DNA of 17,974 bases from positions 1 through 17,974 of the forward strand of contig CAZEFK010000151.1 in the NCBI GenBank assembly GCA_964511405.1. The letters are read 5' to 3'. Below, piece after piece: positions 1 through 5,593 of the stretch. How positions within the stretch are numbered: the first letter of the stretch is position 1; the number at the start of each line of letters is the position of its first letter. The stretch is from CAZEFK01 sp964511405. GTDB taxonomy: Bacteria > Pseudomonadota > Alphaproteobacteria > Elsterales > Elsteraceae. The notes under the pieces are model-generated. The model did no database searches. It was given only the letters and a program-made list of their open reading frames with translations, and had not been told where the DNA came from. The translations under genes and the position numbers were made by a program.

Positions 1-183
1 GGCGCGGCGCGGCTCGACGCGTTCCTGGCCGCCCAGGCCGGCCGCCGCGCCGTTGCCCTGGTCGAGCGCGACGGCTTCGGCCGGACCGAGCAGTTCGCGC
101 CGGTGCGGGTCGCCGGCGCGCCCGGCGACCTGGTGCCGGTCCAGCTGGGCGCGGTGCGCGACGGAGTGATCGAGGCAGAATGA
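1..183 (+). CDS. mtaB: Probable MtaB (tRNA t6A37 methylthiotransferase), C-terminal 60 residues only
   Basis: Open from the first base in frame 1, ending at TGA 181-183. MtaB is a radical-SAM enzyme that adds a methylthio group to t6A at position 37 of ANN-decoding tRNAs. Only the tail is present. The stretch LVERDGFGRTEQFAPVRV, followed by GDLVPVQLGAV, looks like the C-terminal TRAM RNA-binding domain of this family (reading LxExDGxGRTExFxPV). The radical-SAM CxxxCxxC motif lies outside the window, so the exact methylthiotransferase (MtaB against MiaB) rests on the tail and on the neighbour: mtaB directly before ftsY is a common alphaproteobacterial order. The stop overlaps the ftsY start as ATGA, so the two genes are probably translationally coupled. 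Confidence 0.72.
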   Translation, partial: GAARLDAFLAAQAGRRAVALVERDGFGRTEQFAPVRVAGAPGDLVPVQLGAVRDGVIEAE

Positions 184-1133
184 CCGACACCCAGGACGAG
201 GCACGCAAGGGCGGCTGGCTCTCGCGGCTGCGGGCGGGGCTGACCCGTTCGTCCTCCAAGCTGACCGAGGGCATCGCGACGATCTTCGCCCGGCGCAAGC
301 TGGACGACGACGCCATCGAGGCGCTGGAGGACCTGCTGATCTCGGCCGATCTCGGCGTGTCGATCGCGGCCGAGCTCACCGCCAACCTCCGCCGCACCCG
401 GTTCGGCAAGGACGTGACCGACGAGGAGGTGCGCGAGGCGCTGGCCGCCGACATCGAGCGCATGCTGCTGCCGGTGGCCAAGCCGTTGCCGGTGCGGACC
501 GGATTGAAGCCCCAGGTGGTGCTGGTGGTCGGGGTCAACGGCTCGGGCAAGACCACCACCATCGGCAAGCTGGCGCAGCTCAACCGCAGCGCCGGGCGAT
601 CGGTGATGATGGCCGCCGGCGATACCTTCCGCGCCGCCGCCGTCGAGCAGCTCAAAATTTGGGGCCAGCGCACGGGCGTGCCGGTGGTGGCCCGGCCGCC
701 CGGGGCCGATCCGGCGGCGCTCGCCTATGACGCCGTGGTCGAAGCGCAGGCCGCCGGCACCGACCTCCTGTTGATCGACACCGCCGGCCGGCTGCACAAC
801 AAGTCCGACCTGATGGCCGAGCTGGCCAAGGTGGTCCGCGTGCTGAAGAAGGCCGACCCGGCGGCGCCGCACGATTGCTTGCTGGTGCTGGATGCGACCA
901 TCGGCCAGAACGCCCATGCCCAGGTCGAGACCTTCCGCGAGATCGTGTCGATCACGGGCCTGGTTCTGACCAAGCTGGATGGCTCGGCCAAGGGTGGCGT
1001 GGTGGTGTCGCTGGCCGAACGCTACGGCATGCCCGTCCACGCCATCGGCGTCGGCGAGACCGCCGACGACCTGCGGCCCTTCTCGGCCGACGCCTTCGCC
1101 CGCAGCCTGATGGGCCTGCCGCCGCGCGCGTAG
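180..1133 (+). CDS. ftsY: FtsY, signal recognition particle receptor GTPase
   Basis: 317 aa. FtsY is the membrane-associated SRP receptor. Its NG domain pairs with Ffh, and reciprocal GTP hydrolysis hands ribosomes translating membrane proteins to SecYEG. All expected elements are visible: a short basic N-terminus (RKGGWLSRLRAGL) instead of the long acidic A domain of E. coli, a helical N domain at about residues 15-95, G1 GVNGSGKTT (118-126), DTFRAAA of the insertion box (148-154), G3 DTAGR (200-204), G4 TKLDG (264-268) and the closing GVGE (290-293). The length is normal for alphaproteobacteria. The ATG at 180 overlaps the stop of the upstream mtaB, which fixes the start. The stop at 1131-1133 directly abuts the stop of a truncated minus-strand gene (TAGCTA), with no recognisable terminator between them. 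Confidence 0.97.
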   Translation: MTDTQDEARKGGWLSRLRAGLTRSSSKLTEGIATIFARRKLDDDAIEALEDLLISADLGVSIAAELTANLRRTRFGKDVTDEEVREALAADIERMLLPVAKPLPVRTGLKPQVVLVVGVNGSGKTTTIGKLAQLNRSAGRSVMMAAGDTFRAAAVEQLKIWGQRTGVPVVARPPGADPAALAYDAVVEAQAAGTDLLLIDTAGRLHNKSDLMAELAKVVRVLKKADPAAPHDCLLVLDATIGQNAHAQVETFREIVSITGLVLTKLDGSAKGGVVVSLAERYGMPVHAIGVGETADDLRPFSADAFARSLMGLPPRA

Positions 1134-1224
1134 CTACGCGCTGGGCCGGTGCAGGGCGACCCCGGCCGCGATCAGGGCGATGCCGAGCGCCTCGGCCGGC
1201 GACGGCAGCTGGCGCAGGATCAGC
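1134..1224 (-). pseudogene. EamA/DMT-family transporter remnant, C-terminal ~30 residues
   Basis: Reading leftward on the minus strand from about 1224 to a TAG at 1134-1136 gives LILRQLPSPAEALGIALIAA followed by GVALHRPSA and the stop. A short charged loop followed by a final hydrophobic helix of the type ALGIALIAAGVAL is the usual end of EamA/RhaT-like metabolite exporters, which have ten membrane helices. Only the last helix remains and no start codon fits, so this is a dead fragment. It lies head to head with the tail of an Lrp/AsnC regulator. Such exporters are often divergently paired with Lrp-type regulators, which supports the assignment. The fragment is short, so the family call rests on pattern and context. 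Confidence 0.6.
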
Positions 1225-1392
1225 GTGGAGTGCCATCGGGTCGCCGGCGAGGACTGCTTCATCCTGAAGCTGCACATCCCGGCGCTCGATCAGCTGGACC
1301 GCGTGCTCGATCAATTCCTGGCTCACCGCCAGACCACCACCTCAATCGTCCAGTCGACGACGGTGCCGCTGCGGCCCCTGCCGCGGCCTGGG
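1225..1392 (+). pseudogene. Lrp/AsnC-family regulator remnant, C-terminal effector (RAM) domain
   Basis: The plus-strand reading VECHRVAGEDCFILKLHI, followed by LDQLDRVLDQF and TTTSIVQSTTVPLRPLP, is the second half of an Lrp/AsnC ligand-binding domain. It aligns with the intact Lrp protein encoded at 16963-17436, where the same region reads CHLVAGDFDYFLKIRV. The DNA-binding half is missing: upstream of about 1225 the sequence belongs to the opposite-strand exporter remnant. The usual stop after RPLP is also lost in this frame, which stays open to 1479, while the next frame has a TGA at 1395-1397. The gene is therefore broken at both ends and cannot encode a working regulator. Confidence 0.72.
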
Positions 1393-1409
1393 CATGACGG
1401 GTGGCCACA

Positions 1410-1439
1410 CTTGGCAAACCAAGCAGCCTGGGATATTTC
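1410..1439 (+). promoter_or_regulatory. Candidate promoter and small inverted repeat before the DUF4160/DUF2442 pair
   Basis: This 85-base stretch is more AT-rich than its surroundings. TTGGCA (1411-1416) lies 17 bases before TATTTC (1434-1439), a plausible but weak -35/-10 pair. The -35 hexamer sits inside a perfect inverted repeat, CTTGG-CAAA-CCAAG (1410-1423), which could be an operator for autoregulation. Further on, AGGA at 1467-1470 gives a ribosome-binding site 5 bases before the ATG at 1476. The assignment is by eye only. Confidence 0.3.
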
Positions 1440-1475
1440 ATTGGACACATTGAAACCCATCTGGTTAGGATATAA

Positions 1476-1895
1476 ATGACTATCCGGGTGGGAAATATCG
1501 ATGTCGTCCTCCGGACCCGCGACGAGCACTGCCCGCCGCATGTCCATGCTGATTGCGCAGGAGAGGGCTGGAGTGCTCGCTACCGGTTCTGGTTCCTCTC
1601 CGATGATGTCCAGTTTTGGGATTTTCAGCCTGAGCGTCCACATCGACGGCCGCGGCAGGCAACTCTTAACGAGGTTGGTCAGGCGATCTACGAGAACTTG
1701 CCTGCGATCAGGATGCGTTGGTGGGAGGTGATGGGCACGGTGTGCCTCGACAATCAGCTGTTCGTGCCCATTGCTCAGAACCAAGCCCAGCGGACGACAC
1801 GCGTGTTACGGATTCGAGGTGGATCTTATGAGCCGATAAGGCAGATCCTTCGCCTAATTCTGAGCGACGGCTCGGTGTTCGAAAAGCCCCTCTAG
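1476..1895 (+). CDS. DUF4160-like protein, first gene of a toxin-antitoxin-like pair
   Basis: 139 aa. The N-terminal part, VGNIDVVLRTRDEHCPPHVHA and then RYRFWFLSDD, matches the pattern of DUF4160 proteins: a short beta-rich start, a PPHxH motif, then a strand. It is followed by a helical stretch ending ENLPAIRMRWWEVMG. About 40 further residues (LFVPIAQ to FEKPL) exceed the usual DUF4160 length of 80-90. The biochemical function of DUF4160 is not established; such proteins often sit directly before a DUF2442 gene, as here. The start is supported by AGGA 5 bases upstream. GC is about 58% over 300 bases counted by hand, against roughly 67-85% in sampled core genes, and the codon choice is less biased, which suggests acquisition. 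The family call is moderate, and a toxin role is inference. Confidence 0.55.
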   Translation: MTIRVGNIDVVLRTRDEHCPPHVHADCAGEGWSARYRFWFLSDDVQFWDFQPERPHRRPRQATLNEVGQAIYENLPAIRMRWWEVMGTVCLDNQLFVPIAQNQAQRTTRVLRIRGGSYEPIRQILRLILSDGSVFEKPL

Positions 1896-1908
1896 GGGAG
1901 ATCAAGAT

Positions 1909-2337
1909 ATGGCATTCCGACAGATCACGACGGAACAGTATGAGGCGGCAATCGCGGCCGCGGAGGCGCAGGGCTCGCGTGGTGTGCAGGTCGAGGCTGT
2001 GAATTATGACAGTGATCGCGATGCCATCACGATCCAGCTATCGAATGTCGTGAGCATCGAGATCATGCGCTCGGCAGTGACGGAATGGGCTGATCTACCG
2101 GCTACGGATATGCAGGCGATCCGCTTGTCGGCAGCCAGGGATGCCCTCGCCGCCGGCTCCAGTGACGTCCACGTCGACATCGCTGGCTTGTTGATCGATG
2201 TCATTCCCGATCAGCTGTTTCGGAAGGCGTTTGCCCGGCGTGGCGGCCAGACGACGTCGGACGCGAAGGCAACCGCTGCTCGCGCCAACGGCGCGCGCGG
2301 CGGTCGGCCTCGGAAACCCGTGCCGGCGTCGGCGTGA
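1909..2337 (+). CDS. DUF2442-like protein, partner of the DUF4160-like gene (antitoxin-like)
   Basis: 142 aa. The core, residues about 28-95, has the DUF2442 layout: a strand-turn-strand reading DAITIQLSNVVSIEI, a middle AVTEWADLPATDMQAIRL, and a closing SSDVHVDIAGLLIDV corresponding to the usual aspartate-rich ending before a final helix. The last 35 residues are basic and end ARANGARGGRPRKP, a tail of the NGxxGGRPxK type common in antitoxin-like proteins and possibly DNA-binding. The gene starts 13 bases after the preceding stop, and its ribosome-binding site AGGGGAG overlaps that stop, so the two form an operon. It ends convergently, 15 bases before the stop of the NUDIX gene. Codon use matches its partner rather than the neighbours. 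The antitoxin role is inferred from the arrangement only. Confidence 0.55.
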   Translation: MAFRQITTEQYEAAIAAAEAQGSRGVQVEAVNYDSDRDAITIQLSNVVSIEIMRSAVTEWADLPATDMQAIRLSAARDALAAGSSDVHVDIAGLLIDVIPDQLFRKAFARRGGQTTSDAKATAARANGARGGRPRKPVPASA

Positions 2338-2352
2338 CGGCGGTCGGGCGCC

Positions 2353-2892
2353 TTACAGCCCCGGCTTGTCCTCGGTCGAGCTGTTGGTGATCGGCACCAG
2401 CGGGCCGGGGCCGGCGTCGCGGTCGGCGCGCAGCGACCAGGCGACAGTGGGGAAGGCCAGCTCCGCCCACGGGATCTCGTCCCAGCCATAGAGCCCGACC
2501 GCCTCGCTCTCGGGGCCGGCGGCGATATCGGGCTCGATCAGGCGGGCGCGGTAGATCAGCTGGACCTGGCTGATCCGCGGCACGTTCCAGACCGCCAGCA
2601 GGCCATCGACGGCGATCACGGCGCGCGCCTCCTCCCAGGCCTCGCGGCGGGCGCCGGCCTCGGTGGTCTCGTTGAGCTCCAGATAGCCCGCCGGCAGGGT
2701 CCAGAACCCGCGCCGCGGCTCGATGGCGCGCTTGCACAGCAGGACCCGGCCGTCGGCGCGCACCACCGAGCCGACGATCACCTTGGGATTCTCGTAGGCA
2801 ACGTAGCCGCAGCTGTCGCACATCAGGCGCGGGCGGTCGTCGCCCGGGGGGATGCGTCGGTTGACCGGTCCGGCGGGCGGAGGCGAAGTCAT
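2353..2892 (-). CDS. NUDIX hydrolase with incomplete N-terminal zinc ribbon
   Basis: 179 aa. NUDIX enzymes cleave nucleoside diphosphates linked to another group. This subfamily is often annotated as ADP-ribose or NADH pyrophosphatase-like, but the substrate cannot be read from the sequence. The Nudix box is at residues 69-91: G69, E75 and R83-E84 followed by E87-E88 are present, while the late glycine of the signature is replaced (EEARA). The box is preceded by the typical FWTLPAG. Upstream, CDSCG at 25-29 followed by YENPK is the second half of the zinc ribbon usual in this subfamily. The first CxxC pair is absent, because the protein starts at GPVNRRIPPGDDRPR. An in-frame TAA at 2905-2907 shortly upstream rules out a longer reading. 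No strong ribosome-binding site was seen before the ATG. Confidence 0.85.
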   Translation of the reverse strand: MTSPPPAGPVNRRIPPGDDRPRLMCDSCGYVAYENPKVIVGSVVRADGRVLLCKRAIEPRRGFWTLPAGYLELNETTEAGARREAWEEARAVIAVDGLLAVWNVPRISQVQLIYRARLIEPDIAAGPESEAVGLYGWDEIPWAELAFPTVAWSLRADRDAGPGPLVPITNSSTEDKPGL

Positions 2893-3093
2893 CGAGGCGG
2901 GAGCTTAAGCGGGTGCCCCCCATCTCGCAACGCTACCTGCGCTGACGTGCCACCTGCCGCCATTCGGCAATTCGCTTGTCATCGGCGCGCGTTATCGTCA
3001 AGGTCCTGCCTCCCCGCCGGGCCGTGTCGCCGCGGGCTCCTTCACCCCAGCCTCCCTGCCTGGTCGCGCCCGATGGTGCGGAGCCCAGGCGCC

Positions 3094-3129
3094 GCCCGGC
3101 CGATGCCGGGCCTGCCCCAAGGATCTTGG
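3094..3129 (+). promoter_or_regulatory. Two hairpins in the helicase leader, one covering the ribosome-binding site
   Basis: A perfect 7-bp stem with a CGAT loop (GCCCGGC-CGAT-GCCGGGC, 3094-3111) is followed 5 bases later by CCAAG-GAT-CTTGG (3117-3129). The second repeat ends right at the helicase ATG at 3130 and contains the purine-rich AAGGA (3119-3123) that would be its ribosome-binding site. Folding could limit translation, and the helicase itself or temperature might affect it. The repeats are seen; the regulatory role is inferred. Confidence 0.35.
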
Positions 3130-4368
3130 ATGTCGTTTGACGACCTGAATCTCTCGGACGCCCTCCGGCGTGCCCTCGCCGATCTTGGCCACGACCAGCC
3201 GACGCCCATTCAGGAGTCGGCGATTCCGCCGGCCCTGGAGGGCCGCGACTTGATCGCCTCGGCCAGCACCGGCACGGGCAAGACCGCGGCGTTCCTGCTG
3301 CCCGCCCTGACCCGGCTCGAAGCTCAGCGGCCGACGCCGCGCGGCGCGGCGCGCGTGCTGGTGCTGGCGCCGACCCGCGAGCTGGCCGCGCAGCTCGCCG
3401 CCCAGGCCCGCAACTATGCCAAGTATCTGCGCTTGATGCAGGGGCTGGTCACCGGCGGCGCGCCCTATCCGGCGCAGCGGCGGATCCTCGGCCAGCGCAT
3501 CGACCTGCTGGTCGCCACGCCGGGCCGCCTGATCGACCATCTGGACCAGGGCGCGGTCGACCTCAGCCGGGTCGAGCTGCTGGTCCTGGACGAGGCCGAC
3601 CGCATGCTCGACATGGGCTTCATGCCGGCCGTGCGGCGCATTGCGGGCGCCTGCCCGGCCGACCGGCAGACATTGCTGTTCACCGCTACCTGGGACGGTG
3701 CCATGGCCAAGGTGGGCGCGGAGCTGCTGCGCGACCCGGTGCGCGTCGCCGTCACGGCCAAGGCCGAAGCGCCAGCGCGCATCGAGCAGCAGGCCTACCT
3801 GGCCGACGACACCAGCCACAAGGAGCGGCTGCTGTCGGCGCTGCTCAAGACCCACCAAGGCGGCCAAGGGGTGATCTTCGTGGCCACCCGCCGCCGCGCC
3901 GACCGGCTGGCGGCGACCCTGTACGATGCCGGGCTGTCGGCGGCGGCGCTGCATGGCGAGATGACCCAGGGCATCCGCACCCAGACCTTGTCGGCGCTGC
4001 GGAACCGGCGGCTGGACTGGCTGGTCGCGACCGACCTCGCGGCCCGCGGCATCGACGTCGCCGGCCTCGGGCTGGTCGTCAATTTCGACCTGCCGCGGGT
4101 GCCCGAGGACTATGTCCACCGCATCGGGCGCACCGGCCGCGCCGGCAGCGCCGGCGTCGCGGCGGCGCTGGTCGGGCCGGACGACGTGGCCCTGCTCCGC
4201 CCGATCGAGCGCTATCTGGGCCAGCCGCTGCCGCGGGCGGTGATCCCGGGCTTGGAACCGGTCCGGGCGACCGATGCCGTCCCGGGCCGGCCGCGGCGCC
4301 CGCATCCTGGCCGCCGGCCGAATGGCTTCGCCAAGCCGCGCCGGCCGCGCTCGGCCGCTACGGCGTGA
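3130..4368 (+). CDS. DEAD-box ATP-dependent RNA helicase, RhlE-like
   Basis: 412 aa. It unwinds short RNA duplexes using ATP; relatives act in ribosome assembly, RNA decay and cold adaptation. All motifs are in order: Q motif FDDLNLSDALRRAL...PTPIQ (3-28), motif I ASTGTGKT (45-52), PTREL (81-85), GG (109-110), TPGR (130-133), DEADRMLDMGF (154-164), motif III as TAT instead of the usual SAT (185-187), RGIDVAG (306-312) and HRIGRTGR (330-337). A short basic tail rich in arginine and proline (about 385-412) probably binds RNA. The ATG at 3130 was chosen because MSFDDLNLSDAL is the family N-terminus. An open GTG at 2947 would add 61 residues unlike any helicase. The stop overlaps the stop region of the convergent downstream gene by 11 bases. 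Confidence 0.93.
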   Translation: MSFDDLNLSDALRRALADLGHDQPTPIQESAIPPALEGRDLIASASTGTGKTAAFLLPALTRLEAQRPTPRGAARVLVLAPTRELAAQLAAQARNYAKYLRLMQGLVTGGAPYPAQRRILGQRIDLLVATPGRLIDHLDQGAVDLSRVELLVLDEADRMLDMGFMPAVRRIAGACPADRQTLLFTATWDGAMAKVGAELLRDPVRVAVTAKAEAPARIEQQAYLADDTSHKERLLSALLKTHQGGQGVIFVATRRRADRLAATLYDAGLSAAALHGEMTQGIRTQTLSALRNRRLDWLVATDLAARGIDVAGLGLVVNFDLPRVPEDYVHRIGRTGRAGSAGVAAALVGPDDVALLRPIERYLGQPLPRAVIPGLEPVRATDAVPGRPRRPHPGRRPNGFAKPRRPRSAATA

Positions 4369-5062
4369 CGATGACGGTCGCCATCGGATAGTGGGTGTTG
4401 GCGCCGGTGAAGGGCGGGAATTTGTTGAAATCGGCCCGCATCAGGTGGCGCACCGGCGAGTTCAGCGCGGCGTCCAGCGCCGCCGCGCTGTCGAACACCA
4501 CCTTGTTGCGCTGCATGTAGGCCACCCGCGGCCAGGGCAGGAAGCCGCGCCAGTCCAGCCGGGTGCAGATCTCGATCTCGCGGATCGCGGGGAACTGGGC
4601 CATGATCGGCGGGTGCGACCGGATATAGTGGTCGTGCCAGGCGTTCAGGTCTTCGGCCTCGCCCTGGTAGGAGACCAGATAGGTGCAGTGCGGCTGGCCG
4701 GCCGGGGTGCGGAACACCGGGTCGGGCACCGGAAAGCGGCGGGCGACCATGGCCTGCTGGGTGGCGGCGAGGCCGCCCAGGCTGGGCAGGGCGCCTGGTG
4801 CGGCCAGCGCCTGCAAAGGTCCGTCCTGCGCCAGGGCGGCTTCCAGATCGGCGATGTCGGTGAAATAGAGTTGAAGGGCCAGCTGCGGCGGCGCGCCATC
4901 ATTGAGGTAGGGGTCGCTCGCCTGGGCGGGCGTATAGATCCGGGCGGAGACCAGGCCCGGCGCGGTCCGCAGGATCTGGGCGATGCGGGCGAGGTCGTCG
5001 CCGCTGGCCCGGCGCGCCCCCTGCGCGGGATCGTGGAACGTCAGGAAATAGGTGAAGGCCAT
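4358..5062 (-). CDS. Uncharacterised two-domain dimeric alpha/beta-barrel protein, EthD-like
   Basis: 234 aa, no signal peptide and no membrane segment. It appears to hold two copies of a ferredoxin-like unit. The first is residues 1-80 (MAFTYFLTFHD... LALQLYFTDIADLEAAL). The second is 125-215 (CTYLVSYQG..., HDHYIRSHPPIMAQFPAIRE, then VVFDSAAALDAAL). The WHDHYIRSHPPIMAQFP stretch resembles the WHxxHHxPLxxxxPG pattern of EthD and related small dimeric barrel proteins, and a strand followed by S/DxAALDAAL is typical of them. Function is unknown; relatives include enzymes handling small aromatic or polyketide-like molecules. It starts 8 bases after the stop of the ACP-like gene and is surely in the same operon. 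Its 3' end overlaps the helicase 3' end by 11 bases. The fold call is moderate. Confidence 0.6.
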   Translation of the reverse strand: MAFTYFLTFHDPAQGARRASGDDLARIAQILRTAPGLVSARIYTPAQASDPYLNDGAPPQLALQLYFTDIADLEAALAQDGPLQALAAPGALPSLGGLAATQQAMVARRFPVPDPVFRTPAGQPHCTYLVSYQGEAEDLNAWHDHYIRSHPPIMAQFPAIREIEICTRLDWRGFLPWPRVAYMQRNKVVFDSAAALDAALNSPVRHLMRADFNKFPPFTGANTHYPMATVIVTP

Positions 5063-5070
5063 CGGTGGGA

Positions 5071-5412
5071 TCAGGCAGCCTGCGCGCGGGGGTTGATCGA
5101 TTGCGCCCGGTCGGCGAAGTCGCCGCCCAGGAACTCCGGCCGCTTATAGAACCCGGCCAGCCAGCTGGCCAGCAAGCATAGCTCCTCCAGCTTGACCAGC
5201 TCGTTGAGGGTGCCCTCGGGAAACTTGACCTGGAAGGCATCGGAGATGGTCTCCAGCAGCGCTTCGATCTGCTCGATCCCCAGCCCCAGGTCGGTCTCGA
5301 TCACCGCAGTGCGGGTCAGCTGGGCCTCGTCGATGCCATATTCGTCGCGGATCAGCTTCACGATCCAGCGGAACATGTGCATCCAGTTCTTGACCTCTTC
5401 CGAACCTCGCAT
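5071..5412 (-). CDS. Acyl-carrier-protein-like protein lacking the phosphopantetheine serine
   Basis: 113 aa. The middle, residues about 15-80, has the length and pattern of an ACP-type four-helix bundle: TAVIETDLGLGIEQIEALL, then ISDAFQVKFPEGTL, then LVKLEELCLLASWLAG. In carrier proteins the second helix starts DSL, with phosphopantetheine on the serine. Here the equivalent place reads GLGIEQIE, with no serine in reach. This resembles the DUF1493 group of ACP-like proteins, whose role is unknown. A strong ribosome-binding site GGAGG lies 6 bases before the ATG at 5412, which settles the start. It is the first gene of a two-gene minus-strand operon with the EthD-like protein. It may act as a binding partner rather than an acyl carrier. 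The family call is moderate and the function unknown. Confidence 0.6.
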   Translation of the reverse strand: MRGSEEVKNWMHMFRWIVKLIRDEYGIDEAQLTRTAVIETDLGLGIEQIEALLETISDAFQVKFPEGTLNELVKLEELCLLASWLAGFYKRPEFLGGDFADRAQSINPRAQAA

Positions 5413-5520
5413 CGAGACCTCCGCGGCGAAGTGGGGACCGTAATCGACAAACGTTGAAGTTCGGTTGCCTCAAATCCCGAATTGGGCCGGTTCCGGCACC
5501 CGATCGTTACCACGGGTCGG

Positions 5521-5588
5521 GGCTTGATGCGCCACAATCGGGCGATAAGGTGCGCCTTGATGCAAGCCCCAGACGGGGCCAGGAGGAG
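5521..5588 (+). promoter_or_regulatory. Leader of the aminotransferase gene with short repeats and a strong ribosome-binding site
   Basis: The 181-base gap between the divergent ACP-like and aminotransferase genes contains CTTGATGC twice, at 5523-5530 and 5556-5563, 33 bases apart (about three helical turns). It also holds an inverted pair GGCTTG (5521-5526) and CAAGCC (5563-5568). AGGAGGAG (5581-5588) is a near-perfect ribosome-binding site 5 bases before the GTG at 5594. An operator or leader-structure role for the repeats is a guess; the ribosome-binding site is clear. Confidence 0.35.
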
Positions 5589-5593
5589 TCCCG

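Noticed and set aside
1180..1479. 99-codon plus-strand reading as a functional small protein
   Set aside because: It combines antisense of an exporter tail, an Lrp tail and intergenic sequence, so it is a remnant rather than a gene.
2947..3129. 61-residue N-terminal extension of the helicase from GTG 2947
   Set aside because: The residues are rich in Arg/Pro/Ser without helicase likeness. The family N-terminus MSFDDLNLSDAL begins at ATG 3130.
2998..4305. 435-codon minus-strand open reading opposite the helicase
   Set aside because: No motifs, composition of a shadow frame, and all DEAD-box motifs are on the plus strand.
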